Source: an uncultured Gemmatimonadota bacterium (lineage in GTDB: Bacteria; Gemmatimonadota; Gemmatimonadetes; Gemmatimonadales; Gemmatimonadaceae). From it: DNA of 64,000 nucleotides. The position numbers and the translations under genes were made by a program. The DNA is taken from NCBI GenBank assembly GCA_902826615.1, contig CADEFN010000004.1, positions 372,001 through 436,000 of the forward strand. Reading direction: 5' to 3'. The notes under the pieces were generated by a model. That model had not been told where the DNA came from. It made no database searches and saw nothing but the letters and a program-made list of their open reading frames with translations. Positions 38,801 through 46,532 of this stretch are shown here, piece after piece. The first letter of the stretch is position 1. Every line of letters starts with the position of its first letter.

Positions 38801-39056
38801 TGTAGCCGATGGCTCGAACGCCAAGCCGGGCCTGCTGACCCTGGGCTCGGGCTGAGGGTACGGCGAGGGTGAACTGCCCATCCTCGCGAGTTTGAACGCC
38901 CAACCCCATTCCATCGAGGTAGACGCTAGCGAACGCGAGCGGCGCACCGGCTTCGTTGGTCACCCGGCCCGTCACCGTGGCTCCATCCTGAGCCGTGGCA
39001 ACGAGGGGAACCAGCAGAGCCAGAGCCGCTCCAACCAAACGAGACCATCGTGTCAT
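35838..39056 (-). CDS. SusC/RagA-type TonB-dependent outer-membrane transporter (locus 1)
   Basis: 1072 residues from the ATG at 39056 (GGAGG ribosome-binding site). Signal peptide ending V-A-T-A-Q-D, a carboxypeptidase-regulatory-like domain (VTGRVTNEAGAPLAFASVYLDG), the TonB plug with EVVVTGAGTQ, LAAKAAGVTV, IRGQKSIEG, PLFVVDGIPVD and VESVEILKGAAAAAIYGARAGAGVVLITTKRG, then a 22-strand barrel ending in an aromatic-poor VTVGLKR. SusC proteins import ligands captured by SusD, driven by TonB. It heads the locus and is followed by the SusD gene. Confidence 0.95.
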   Translation of the reverse strand: MTRWSRLVGAALALLVPLVATAQDGATVTGRVTNEAGAPLAFASVYLDGMGLGVQTREDGQFTLAVPSARAQGQQARLGVRAIGYKVQFATISLRGSVTQNFTLEANPLRLGEVVVTGAGTQSSTERLGVTISSVKSEDILKANEVNVVQSLAAKAAGVTVSSSSGEPGSSSFIQIRGQKSIEGTSQPLFVVDGIPVDNSTNVTTFSTAGTTAPNRMMDLNPADVESVEILKGAAAAAIYGARAGAGVVLITTKRGRSGAVTWNLRSTYSTDEVNRDYPLQTLFGQGNGGVAAVCRTDDCRLTGASFGPRLAAGTPTFNHFMEMFETGRVTDNSLSVSGGTERTTFYVSGGYMDNQGIIIEDSDRYKRTTALVKGNLEVNSKFRVGASVNYSSSAGRFIQKGSNLSGLLLAALRTSPEYDNRSYLDPTTGLHRAYRFPRPGATSGYDSRTYDNPFFIVNEMANTSEVGRAFGNINLDYTPFSWLTLKYTLGADYSSDARIEGLPPSNSSDPTGLIDRGNYTIFQVDHNLIATAEKQVRPWMNTSVTVGQNLNSRSYEQLQARGRGFISPDLFTLSNTISSNLLPLDFESLVRLESYFGEAKVDLWNQVFLTAGVRSDASSTFGKSVRRNYFPKGQVAWEFSRALGIEAGQGLLSYAKARVAYGQTGREPQPYQVFSGYAVGTIFDGWTNGLNVAQSGNAGIFLSATKGQDLLKPERNGELEYGIDAAFFDSKVDVGITYYSAKSTDVILQGPVPPSTGFLSQVQNAAEITNKGLEFSMNVRPISTPNLDWSVGVLWSRNRNLVSDLKGADQFFLGGGFVSGIKQGYSHGIILDYDFARCRFGEAENVVEGIDINALCQTAGAKEGTMYIGADGFPIFDPTQRVVGNPQPNWTSGITSNVTLWKKVQVSALLDIRNGGQMWNGTKGALYNFGAHKDTEIRGQTRSFGKDWLPGPVFGPGVVNGVAKPVVLDQGSWFQNLGSGFVGPASQFVENSGFMRLREVSVSYTLTNDFVRRSGFSALDLRLSGRNLWLSTDYTGIDPESNLGGASAARGNEYFNNPQARSVIVTVGLKR

Positions 39057-39212
39057 ACTCGGAGCCTCCTGGGTGAAACGCTGGAAAAGAGGAGATCGAC
39101 AACCGTCCGTCTTCCACCCATGGGCTTCGCACCACGCGTCCTGCAGCGGGCGGTCACGACGACGTGACGGAACACTTACGCAGGACAACTACATGGGTGA
39201 GTAGGACCCGCA

Positions 39213-39241
39213 AGACTACGCCGGTCTTTCTGCCTCGTCAA
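39213..39241 (-). promoter_or_regulatory. Candidate sigma-70 promoter of SusC locus 1
   Basis: On the - strand, TTGACG (39241-39236), a 17-nt spacer and TAGTCT (39218-39213), leaving a leader of about 150 nt before the SusC start at 39056. It is the best-spaced match in this interval, but the -10 is imperfect. Confidence 0.45.
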
Positions 39242-39315
39242 CCAGAAAGTGACGAATGTCGTGCGCCTTTTTGTATGATTGAACGCTTCACTTACACTGA
39301 CTCTCATAACGCCAA

Positions 39316-39345
39316 GAGCCGCGTGCATCTTCATGCACGCGGCTC
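39316..39345 (-). terminator. Terminator of the TPM-nucleotidyltransferase-LemA operon
   Basis: A perfect 13-bp stem (39316-39328 with 39333-39345) and a 4-nt loop. On the - strand it is followed by TTGGCGTTATG. It is placed 47 bp after the lemA stop. Confidence 0.7.
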
Positions 39346-39392
39346 CATATCCAGCACATGCCGCCTCGCGGGGCGGCCCCTCAGGATTTCCC

Positions 39393-39956
39393 CTACTTGC
39401 TGAAGTCCACCTTGGGTGCGTCGCCCGTGGCGGCAGCCGTCGCCTCAAAGTACTCGCGCGCCTTGGCACCGGTGACCTTGGCCGTCACCACCTGCGGGAA
39501 GACTCGGATGTACGTGTTGTAGGTCTTGACCGCTTCATTGTAGTCCGTCCGTGCCGTGGCCACCCGATTCTCCGTCCCGGTCAGCTCGTCCTGCAGCCGC
39601 AAGAAGGCGGCGTCAGACTTGATCTGCGGATAGGCCTCGACGGCGATGTTCAGCCCCCGAACCGCGGTGGAAAGCTGCTCATTGGCGTCGGCCATGCCGC
39701 GCGGGTCCCCCTTCTGGATCGCGCTGGTCAAACCGGCGCGCGCCTGTGCCACCTGGGTGAACACCTCCAACTCCTGCTTGGCCTGACCCTTCACCGTCTC
39801 CACCAGATTGCCGATGAGGTCCACCCGTCGCTGCAGCTGCACTTCGATCTGCTGCTTGCCCTGGTTCACCGCCTCGTCGTACGTCTGGATGGTGTTGTAC
39901 CCGCACCCCACGAGGGCAAAGGGGAGGACGACACTCAAGAAGCTTCGCATGCGCAT
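39393..39956 (-). CDS. lemA: LemA family protein
   Basis: 187 residues from the ATG at 39956. N-terminal lipoprotein-like segment (LPFALVGCGYN), then the long helical LemA core: YDEAVNQGKQQIEVQLQRR, VDLIGNLVETVKGQAKQE, LRLQDELTGTENRVATARTDYNEAVKTYNTYI and the end motif FPQVV. LemA proteins are membrane-linked four-helix proteins of unclear function, often encoded beside TPM-domain proteins, as is nearly the case here. The gene lies 96 bp from the nucleotidyltransferase gene, with a terminator following. Confidence 0.93.
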   Translation of the reverse strand: MRMRSFLSVVLPFALVGCGYNTIQTYDEAVNQGKQQIEVQLQRRVDLIGNLVETVKGQAKQELEVFTQVAQARAGLTSAIQKGDPRGMADANEQLSTAVRGLNIAVEAYPQIKSDAAFLRLQDELTGTENRVATARTDYNEAVKTYNTYIRVFPQVVTAKVTGAKAREYFEATAAATGDAPKVDFSK

Positions 39957-40052
39957 GGGACTGACTCCGTGATGAATGACAAACGACAAAAATCTCTTGT
40001 AGTACGAGGCTCGCGCGTCAGCGGGAGCCATCTGTGGCTGTGTAACGGACAC

Positions 40053-40766
40053 CTACTCCACGTGGCGATCGACGTATGCGGCCAGCGCACCCGCGGCCTG
40101 CAGGTACTGCTCGACCACGCCCTCCACCTCCGCGGCCGCCAGTTTCTCCTTTGACCGTGTGTGACGTACTATGCGCGTTACCACCGCAAAGTCGATCCCG
40201 GCGCGTTCGGAAGCCCGCACACACACGGTTTCCGAATCGGCAGGTGGCTCTTCACCATGCAGCCGCAGCGTCGCACGCAATAATACGAGCATGGTGCTCA
40301 CCGACTGCTCGAGCAACTCGCGCAGCGCGGTGGTGTCCTTGCCCGTGACCAGCACGGCATGACGCAGGCGCAGCAGCTTGCTCATGGCTTCATGTTCGAG
40401 CTGCAGACGCAACTCGGCGTTTGACACCTTCAGTCCGTCGAGCGGCAGTGTACCCGCCAGTACCTTGTGATGTGCCAGGATGTCGGCGTACTCCATCGGG
40501 AAGATGTCGGCACTCCCGAGCCACTCGGTCCGCGTGAGCGTGAGGGGAGGAGGGTTCCCCGCCTCTCGCCAGCTGCGGGCCACCGGCGATTCCTTTCGCA
40601 GGTAGTCCATGGTGATGCGTTCGACCACCACCAGCACGTTGAGGTCGCTGTGGTTGGCGAGGTGTTCGCCGCGTGCCGCCGATCCGTACAGCGCCACCGC
40701 CACCAGCTCGGCGCCGTAAATCGCCTTGAGCTGATCGATGAGCTGATTGAGTGTCATCTGGGCCAT
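40053..40766 (-). CDS. Nucleotidyltransferase-fold protein with altered catalytic motif
   Basis: 237 residues from the ATG at 40766, one base after the TPM gene stop. The N-terminal minimal nucleotidyltransferase domain has LYGSAARGEHLANHSDLNVLVVV. The family motif is GS-x9-11-D-x-D; here the second acidic residue is Asn (S-D-L-N), so catalysis may be lost or modified. The C-terminal helical part (RLQLEHEAMSKLLRLRHAVLVTGKD) resembles the helical partner domains of HEPN/MNT-type proteins. It is placed between TPM and LemA genes, which normally adjoin. Function is unknown. Confidence 0.75.
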   Translation of the reverse strand: MAQMTLNQLIDQLKAIYGAELVAVALYGSAARGEHLANHSDLNVLVVVERITMDYLRKESPVARSWREAGNPPPLTLTRTEWLGSADIFPMEYADILAHHKVLAGTLPLDGLKVSNAELRLQLEHEAMSKLLRLRHAVLVTGKDTTALRELLEQSVSTMLVLLRATLRLHGEEPPADSETVCVRASERAGIDFAVVTRIVRHTRSKEKLAAAEVEGVVEQYLQAAGALAAYVDRHVE

Positions 40767-40767
40767 G

Positions 40768-41673
40768 TCACCAACTCCCGCTGGAACCGCCGCCGCTGAA
40801 TCCGCCTCCACCCCCAAACCCACCAAAACCTCCGCCGCCACCACCCCAGCTTCCCCCGCCAAATCCGCCGCCGCCCCAGCCCCCGTGCCGCCGGCGCGGC
40901 GTGGTCATGCTGTCCACCACCATGGCCGTCAGACACCCACGCCCGCCCCCGCGTCGCGCCGCCTGCGCCATCGCCGAGAAGACAAACATCAGGATGATCA
41001 GCACGATCAGCAACGTCACCGGCGAGATCTCTCTCGTCGAACCGGAAAAACGCTGCTCGAACCTCGGATTCAGGACCGCGCTATCAAGCGAAAAGCCGAA
41101 GTTGGCCGCGTAACGCTGCGCCACCCGCTGCGTGATGAGCTCGATGCCTGACGAGTAGTCCTGCTGCTGGAAATACGGGGTGGCCTCTCGCCTGATGTCC
41201 CCCGCCGTCCCATCCGTGATAAACCCTTCGGTTCCCCGCCCTGTCATGATCGAGATCTGACCACGACCATCTGACGCCGATTCCTTGGGCACCAGCAAGA
41301 TGACAAGCCCGGCGTTTCGCGACGCGCTCCCGATCGCGGTTCCCTCGCCGACCTTCCAGTCGCGCCCGATCTGCAGCGCGACATCGCCCGCTTCGCGCCC
41401 GGACACGTCGGGGAGGGTGACCACCACAATCTCTCCACCGGACTGCGACTTCACCGCAAAGATCAGGCGGTTCATCCGCTCGACGGCGTCCGACGAAAGC
41501 ACCCGTGCCTCGTCGACAACCATATCCGCCTGGGTCGCGCTGAAGCCGCGAGGCGGTGGTGGGAGCGTGACGCCCTGCTGAAGCAGAAGGGCGACGCCAA
41601 GGATCGTCAGGAAAGCGTTCAATGCGGCAGGAAAAGGATGGCCCGCGGTCAGCCGAGTCACTCGACGCGGCAC
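40768..41673 (-). CDS. TPM domain protein with Gly-rich C-terminus
   Basis: 301 residues, GTG start. Signal or anchor helix (NAFLTILGVALLLQ), then a TPM domain (about 45-175; MVVDEARVLSSDAVERMNRL, GGEIVVVTLPDVSG, SRNAGLVILLVPKE, IMTGRGTEGFITD), a transmembrane helix (VTLLIVLIILMFVFSAM) near 215, and a Gly/Phe-rich tail (GGWGGGGFGGGSWGG). TPM proteins have reported phosphatase or repair roles (photosystem II assembly in plants) and often pair with LemA in bacteria. It is the first gene of the operon. Confidence 0.88.
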   Translation of the reverse strand: MPRRVTRLTAGHPFPAALNAFLTILGVALLLQQGVTLPPPPRGFSATQADMVVDEARVLSSDAVERMNRLIFAVKSQSGGEIVVVTLPDVSGREAGDVALQIGRDWKVGEGTAIGSASRNAGLVILLVPKESASDGRGQISIMTGRGTEGFITDGTAGDIRREATPYFQQQDYSSGIELITQRVAQRYAANFGFSLDSAVLNPRFEQRFSGSTREISPVTLLIVLIILMFVFSAMAQAARRGGGRGCLTAMVVDSMTTPRRRHGGWGGGGFGGGSWGGGGGGFGGFGGGGGFSGGGSSGSW

Positions 41674-41791
41674 CTAAGCTACAGCCAATATGCCCCCGGA
41701 CAGCAACCCCACAGCCACACTCTCTGTATCTTTCGCCCTCGGGCGACCGAGTCACTCCCGACCCTACGCAAAACCCCCACATTCAGGTTCA

Positions 41792-42448
41792 ATGCGACTG
41801 CCGGTCATACTCCTTCTGGGTGCCGCACTCTCCGGTTGCGGTGAAGCCAGCGCGCGTAGCCTCCCCGAAACGGGTGATGCCGTCCAGCCCTCGGCCAATG
41901 ACCCGCGTGTGGCCAAAGCCGACATGGCGCGCATCGATGGCAAACCGACCGCGGGCGTCTGGATCCTGATGATCAGCGATTTCCAGTGCCCGTACTGCAA
42001 AGAGTTCCACGACGTCACCGCCGCCAAGCTGCGCAAGGAGTTTGTGGACAAGGGTCAGGCGCGCCTGGCCTACCTCAACTTCCCGCTCCGCATTCACCCC
42101 AACGCCATCCCGGCGGCCGAAGCCGCAATGTGTGGCGGGGCCCAGGACAAGTTCTGGCCGATGCACGACCTGGTCTTCGCATCGCAGAAGGAGTGGGCCG
42201 CCACCACCAATCCGCTGCCAATCTTTGGACGTCTCGCGAAGGAAGCGGGACTCGACACGGCGGCGTGGAACAGCTGCATGAAGGATCATGTCATGCTCCC
42301 CATGATTCAGGCCGACTACCAGCGGGGTGCGAGCGCGGGAGTCAAGTCGACGCCCACCTTCCTGGTGGGTGACGTCAAACTCGAGGGGAACGCCCCAATC
42401 GAAGCGTTCCGGCAGGCCATGAAGCAGGCGACCACCAAAACGAAGTAA
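41792..42448 (+). CDS. DsbA-like thioredoxin-fold lipoprotein
   Basis: 218 residues from the ATG at 41792. Lipobox-like L-S-G-C-G at residue ~15, then a DSBA/thioredoxin_4 domain: VWILMISDFQCPYCKEFHD with the CPYC active site, LRIHPNAIPAAEAAMCGGAQDKFWPMHD, and the cis-Pro loop GVKSTPTFLVGD. It is likely a periplasmic thiol oxidoreductase (DsbA or DsbG role) that acts on exported proteins. It sits 2 bp before waaA and is probably co-transcribed with it. Confidence 0.9.
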   Translation: MRLPVILLLGAALSGCGEASARSLPETGDAVQPSANDPRVAKADMARIDGKPTAGVWILMISDFQCPYCKEFHDVTAAKLRKEFVDKGQARLAYLNFPLRIHPNAIPAAEAAMCGGAQDKFWPMHDLVFASQKEWAATTNPLPIFGRLAKEAGLDTAAWNSCMKDHVMLPMIQADYQRGASAGVKSTPTFLVGDVKLEGNAPIEAFRQAMKQATTKTK

Positions 42449-42450
42449 GC

Positions 42451-43755
42451 TTGCATCCCCTGCTGCGCGCCGGGTATCTCGCGGCGGGACATACCGCACG
42501 CGCACTCTCGGGCGTCGCACCCGCGAGTGCGCACAAGGTCCTGCGCGCCTTGTCCTCCCGACGCGGTGTCATGCAGCGGTGGGAACGATGGGCCGCTGCA
42601 CACCGCGATGTCAGGCGCCCCCTCATCTGGATGCATGCGCCATCGGTTGGTGAGGGATTGCAGGCGCGTCCCGTGCTGGAGCTGCTGCGGGCCGAACACC
42701 CCCAATGGCAGCTGGCCTACTCTTTCTTCTCGCCAAGCGCCGAGCCCTTTGCGCGTCGAATGAGCGAGGCAAAGAATGGGGCATCCCTGGTCGACGTGGC
42801 CGACTACCTCCCCTTTGACACGCCGGGTGACACACGACGGTTGCTCGAACTGCTCCGTCCTTCGGTGCTGGTCTTTGCCAAGCTCGATCTCTGGCCGGTG
42901 TTGTGCGAAGAGGCAACACGCGCGCGGGTGCCGTATGCGCTCATCAGCGGCACCATGTCGCCGGCATCTTCGCGCGGAAGTGGGATGGCACGGGCACTCT
43001 TGCGCGATGCCTACGCGGGAGTCGCCGCCGCCGGAGCCATCTCGGCCGACGACGCACAACGGCTGCAAGCGTTAGGCGTCTCCGCGGCCCGGCTCGAGGT
43101 AATGGGCGACACCCGGTACGACCAGGTCTGGACACGGGCCATGGCTGTGGACCGCACGTCAGGCCTGGTGGCCGCCCTCAAGTCCACACGACCCACGCTG
43201 GTGGCCGGGAGCACCTGGCCGGCCGACGAGTCAGCCCTGCTGCCGGCGTGGGAGCGCGTGCGGCAGTCGGTGCCCACCGCCCGCCTGGTCATTGCACCAC
43301 ACGAGCCAACCGCGTCTCATTGCGAACCGATCGTCCGGTTCGCTGCTGCTGCGGGTTTGTCACTCGACCGCATTACCGGGAATCGCGTGAGCGATGCCGA
43401 TGTGATCCTGGTGGATACCGTCGGAATGCTGGGCGATCTCTATGCCCTGGGTACGGCGGCGTATGTGGGCGGCGGCTTTCACGCGGCGGGGCTGCACTCG
43501 GTCCTCGAGCCCGCGGCCTTCGGGGCGCCCGTCTGTTTTGGACCCCGGCACTCCAATGCACGAGACGCCACGGTGCTGATAGAGGCCGGTGGCGCAGCTG
43601 AGGTGTCTGGCGAGGCACCGCTGGCGGAACTCCTCGCACGGTGGCTCACTGGTGGTGCGGCCGGCCCAGGGGCAAAGGCGCAGGCCGTGGTGCAAGGCGG
43701 ACTTGGAGCCGCGAGGCGCGCCACCGCGCTGGTGACACGCCTGGTGAAACCCTAA
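42451..43755 (+). CDS. waaA: 3-deoxy-D-manno-octulosonic acid (Kdo) transferase
   Basis: 434 residues, TTG start two bases after the preceding stop. N-terminal GT30 acceptor domain with WMHAPSVGEGLQARPVLELLR, YSFFSPSAEPFA and the DYLPFDTPGDTRRLLELLRPSVLVFAKLDLWPVL segment, then the GT-B donor domain with TRPTLVAGSTWPADESALL, IAPHEP and VGGGFHAAGLHSVLEPAAFGAPVCFGPRH. It transfers Kdo to lipid A precursor, direct evidence for LPS in this organism. The start could also be a later ATG, but the conserved N-terminal segment favours 42451. Confidence 0.95.
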   Translation: MHPLLRAGYLAAGHTARALSGVAPASAHKVLRALSSRRGVMQRWERWAAAHRDVRRPLIWMHAPSVGEGLQARPVLELLRAEHPQWQLAYSFFSPSAEPFARRMSEAKNGASLVDVADYLPFDTPGDTRRLLELLRPSVLVFAKLDLWPVLCEEATRARVPYALISGTMSPASSRGSGMARALLRDAYAGVAAAGAISADDAQRLQALGVSAARLEVMGDTRYDQVWTRAMAVDRTSGLVAALKSTRPTLVAGSTWPADESALLPAWERVRQSVPTARLVIAPHEPTASHCEPIVRFAAAAGLSLDRITGNRVSDADVILVDTVGMLGDLYALGTAAYVGGGFHAAGLHSVLEPAAFGAPVCFGPRHSNARDATVLIEAGGAAEVSGEAPLAELLARWLTGGAAGPGAKAQAVVQGGLGAARRATALVTRLVKP

Positions 43756-44384
43756 CGACGCAGGCCCGGCGGGCGGTACGCCACCGAAAGCCCGATCCCG
43801 TTCCGGCCAAAGAGTTCGCCGCCCCCGAAAAATGCGGCGGCGCGCACGGCAATCGCCTTGCTGAGATCGAGGTTGGCACCGACATCGAAGTTCACGCCCA
43901 GACCGACCTCGTTGTCATTGCAGTCCGTGCACACGTCGAGCGAGAGCCGGGGATGCACGTAGGGTGTGAGGTTCACCTCGCGATCGAGTTCGATTCGATA
44001 GCCGAGTGAGACACCAACCGGGATGCGAAGGGCGCTGACATCGCCGAGCGAGAGACCGGCGCCGGTTACAAGGAGAAAGTCGAGCGGAACGTCGGTCGAG
44101 GCGCGATGGAGTTCGTAGGCGTACTGCCCGCCCAGCGCGAGGAGGTTGCTCCCTCCTCCGTCGCCGGCGATAAGCCCCGCCTCGAGGGTGAACTGCGACC
44201 GCCGTCCGGCAAGCTCACGCCATTGCGCGAGGAGGGTGGTGCCCCCTTTTCCGGCATCGGCCACGCCGAAGTTGAACTCCCGCGATTCGAGGCGTGGGGG
44301 TTGGAAGGCGGGGTAGTTCCAGGCCTGTGCGCTCGCGGCCACGGGAAGGAGCATGGCGAAGAGGACGGGCAGAAGTCGCTTCAT
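43752..44384 (-). CDS. Predicted outer-membrane beta-barrel protein
   Basis: 210 residues. Cleavable signal peptide ending V-A-A-S-A-Q-A. The mature protein alternates polar and apolar residues over short strands (FLLVTGAGLSLGD, LRIPVGVSLGYRIELD, VGLGVNFDVGANLDL) and ends with GLSVAYRPPGLRR. An unusual CTDCN pair lies in one loop. It overlaps waaA by 4 bp tail to tail. No family assigned. Confidence 0.7.
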   Translation of the reverse strand: MKRLLPVLFAMLLPVAASAQAWNYPAFQPPRLESREFNFGVADAGKGGTTLLAQWRELAGRRSQFTLEAGLIAGDGGGSNLLALGGQYAYELHRASTDVPLDFLLVTGAGLSLGDVSALRIPVGVSLGYRIELDREVNLTPYVHPRLSLDVCTDCNDNEVGLGVNFDVGANLDLSKAIAVRAAAFFGGGELFGRNGIGLSVAYRPPGLRR

Positions 44385-44499
44385 TCGGGGATGGGGGTGG
44401 GGGTGTGGCGTGCTACCCTCGGCCGCATCGAAGGTTCATGGGAGCCTAACGAAGATAACGGGGCCCCGTGCTGGCGTCATCCCCGGGCCGCCTAACGCA

Positions 44500-44531
44500 G
44501 CGGGCGCCGCTTCCGGAGAAGCAGCGCCCGC
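44500..44531 (-). terminator. Terminator of the CHRD gene
   Basis: A 13-bp stem with one G-U-type mismatch (44500-44512 with 44519-44531) and a 6-nt loop, 21 bp after the CHRD stop. A CGTTAGGC octamer (44490-44497) sits directly beyond it, and a second lies at 44454-44461. Confidence 0.65.
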
Positions 44532-44552
44532 TCACCGACGTATGTCGGACGG

Positions 44553-45041
44553 TTACTTCGAGACCTGTCCGCGAATCTCGCCACCGCCGTTGCGGCGGGT
44601 GTGCACATTGAGATACGTCGTGCCGGCACGAATGCGGGTCAGCAGGGAGTCGTAGGTGAACGCGCCGCTGAAGGTAGATCCAGTCCGGCGAACCATGCCG
44701 GAATTCAGCAAACCGGTGACTCCCCGCCCAGTGGTGGGACCACTGAATACGAAGTACATCACCGGACCGGCGTTGTTCACGTCAGCAGCGTGGAAGTGGC
44801 CGGCGGTGATCGAGTCCATGCCAGCGACATTCACTTGCCATTCGATGCTGTCTGCTGACGGGAAGACTGTGACGACCGCGCTGCCTGTCGAGGTAGTGGT
44901 CACAGGGTTGGGACGTTCGGCGAGACCGGTGAGCGACACGATGTATCGCTCCGGGGCTGGTGGGGTGACCTCATCGTCCCCGCAGGCGGCCAGCGAAACC
45001 AGGGCCACAGCAGCGGCGAAGATCGTACGGCTGATACGCAT
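44553..45041 (-). CDS. CHRD domain lipoprotein
   Basis: 162 residues from the ATG at 45041. Lipobox S-L-A-A-C near residue 19. The CHRD fold is seen in YIVSLTGLAERPNPVTTTSTGSAVV, IEWQVNVAGMDSITAGHFHAADVNNAGPVMYFVFSG, and the end TTYLNVHTRRNGGGEIRGQV with its G-G-G-E-I-R-G turn. CHRD domains are named from chordin, are often secreted in bacteria, and have no assigned activity. It is probably expressed from its own promoter, because a strong terminator precedes it. Confidence 0.88.
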   Translation of the reverse strand: MRISRTIFAAAVALVSLAACGDDEVTPPAPERYIVSLTGLAERPNPVTTTSTGSAVVTVFPSADSIEWQVNVAGMDSITAGHFHAADVNNAGPVMYFVFSGPTTGRGVTGLLNSGMVRRTGSTFSGAFTYDSLLTRIRAGTTYLNVHTRRNGGGEIRGQVSK

Positions 45042-45145
45042 TACTTGTTCTCCTGAACAGAATCGACGAGACCGCCAAGGCACGTGGGGGTGCAGCGGAC
45101 CGTGTGCGGGTAATGTGGTGCAGGAAGTCGGGAAATGAAAGAGAA

Positions 45146-45179
45146 AGGGGAAGGAGTCCACATTCGGACTCCTTCCCCC
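45146..45179 (-). terminator. Strong terminator between DUF4397 and CHRD genes
   Basis: A 13-14 bp stem (45146-45159 with 45166-45179), 6-nt loop, and a T-rich tail on the - strand (CTTTCTCTTTCATTT). It ends the SusCD locus 2 transcript after the DUF4397 gene. Confidence 0.8.
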
Positions 45180-45201
45180 TGATGCAATACAAGACGGCGA
45201 C

Positions 45202-46017
45202 TCACCGCGGAGCGCGATCGACGAGGTAGATGATCCCCGGGGTGTTGAAGGCGCTGGGAGCAAGTGACCCCGCAACCGACCTCGGCACGACGATAGCTGT
45301 GACGGCACTGCCACCGATGGTGCTGCCACCAGCGGCGGAGAGACCCCCGCCGGCCGCAGTGCCCGCTGGGAGCGCGACCGGGGCAGCAAGAGCGGTAGTG
45401 CTGCCCGAAGCATTCGCACGAAGCGCGCGTGCACCGGTTGCTACCAGTTGGTAGGGCGTTGCGGCGCCATAGGCAACGTTGGCGGCAAAGCTCGAGAAGG
45501 GGCCGGCAGTGGCAGCCGCGCTCTCCACGTCTACAGCTCCGAGTCCTACACCAGCGTTGACCACACGGAGGGCAATCTGTGATCCGGAGATCGTGGCGGG
45601 AATCGGATCTTCGAGCACCCAGATTCGGTCTGCCGGAGCCTGACCAGGTCGAGCCAGGCCGACGTGGATGAGGGTGTAGTAGGCGTTCGCGGTGAACGTG
45701 ATGGCCGTATCGATCACGACCTGCGACGTGATGGAGGCGACCTCACTTGTGGGGAAGATCCTCAGCCGACGCGCCCCCGCCCCCATGGCGCGATAGGGAG
45801 TATTGGCCCTGAACTGCATGTTGAGGGCCTCGGGCGAGTTGACGACGGCGTCGATGGGACGCCAGTCCATGTTTGAGGTGTCCGGCACAACATGGACATA
45901 GCGCACAAAGGCAATGGGCGGCGTCGGCGCCAGAATGGGCCCGGTATCGTCTTCACCGCAGGCGGTGATTCCGGCAGCCAGAATCGCAGTGGCAACGGCC
46001 GTGGCGATGGGTCTCAT
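45202..46017 (-). CDS. DUF4397 domain lipoprotein
   Basis: 271 residues from the ATG at 46017. Lipobox I-T-A-C near residue 20. The DUF4397 core is seen in FVRYVHVVPDTSNMDWRPIDAVVN, MQFRANTPYRAMGAGARRLRIF, and TYYTLIHVG-type segments (AFTANAYYTLIHVGLA), with a second repeat from IALRVVNAGVGLGAVDV onward. These are beta-sandwich surface proteins. It lies 36 bp after the small lipoprotein gene, with a GGAGA ribosome-binding site, so it belongs to SusCD locus 2. Confidence 0.85.
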   Translation of the reverse strand: MRPIATAVATAILAAGITACGEDDTGPILAPTPPIAFVRYVHVVPDTSNMDWRPIDAVVNSPEALNMQFRANTPYRAMGAGARRLRIFPTSEVASITSQVVIDTAITFTANAYYTLIHVGLARPGQAPADRIWVLEDPIPATISGSQIALRVVNAGVGLGAVDVESAAATAGPFSSFAANVAYGAATPYQLVATGARALRANASGSTTALAAPVALPAGTAAGGGLSAAGGSTIGGSAVTAIVVPRSVAGSLAPSAFNTPGIIYLVDRAPR

Positions 46018-46052
46018 GAGAACATCTCCAAGGTGGAACGTGGTATCTGGAT

Positions 46053-46532
46053 TCAGAAGCGGGGCACGCGGCTCTGCTCGGGCCCCGGTGGCAGCATCGG
46101 ATCGGGATCGCGTTCGCGTCCCTCCCCTGTCAGTGCCCGCGTCACGATCAAAGCAATTACGCCTCCCCCCACCGCTGCGGCGGTCAATACCGATCGTCGG
46201 CGTGACAGGGTGCGTTGGTACACACGCCCGACATGTTCGCGCTCGATGGTGACCGTTTCCCCTGCCCACTGCGCATCACTGTCGCGCAGGTAGGATATTC
46301 TAAACACCTGAAGCTTGTACGATTCCTCTGACGTGGCGCTCACCCGGCCTTCGATCTGGGAGACACCGGGACCAAAGCGCTCGCTCAGCGCCACGCGGCC
46401 CCGGTCGGAGATGTCGAGCGCCACCGTTTCGCCGGTGACAACCGGTCGCACCGACACATCCACCGGTGTGCTGACGTAACACGCGCTCGCCACGAGCGCG
46501 CCGGGCAGCACACGCCACCATCCCCGCGTCAT
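46053..46532 (-). CDS. Small membrane-anchored lipoprotein of SusCD locus 2
   Basis: 159 residues, overlapping the SusD stop by ATGA. Lipobox V-A-S-A-C-Y, beta region (TGETVALDISDRGRVALSERFG, VSQIEGRVSATSEESYKLQVF), the basic motif VYQRTLSRRRSVL, a hydrophobic helix AAAVGGGVIALIVTRAL, and a Pro/Glu-rich tail. It shares architecture and motifs with the protein at 33857-34309, the third gene of the other SusCD locus. Function unknown; it is translationally coupled to SusD here. Confidence 0.78.
   Translation of the reverse strand: MTRGWWRVLPGALVASACYVSTPVDVSVRPVVTGETVALDISDRGRVALSERFGPGVSQIEGRVSATSEESYKLQVFRISYLRDSDAQWAGETVTIEREHVGRVYQRTLSRRRSVLTAAAVGGGVIALIVTRALTGEGRERDPDPMLPPGPEQSRVPRF

Larger units (their letters stand above)
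39057..39392. other. Intergenic region upstream of SusC locus 1
   Basis: About 336 bp holding the SusC promoter and leader and, at its right end, the terminator of the LemA operon. No gene of its own is supported. Confidence 0.7.

Noticed and set aside
44454-44497. Integron attC sites suggested by GCCTAAC/GTTAGGC cores
   Set aside because: No paired R''/L''/L'/R' architecture or extrahelical bases was found, most cores lie inside housekeeping genes, and no integron integrase is present in the window.
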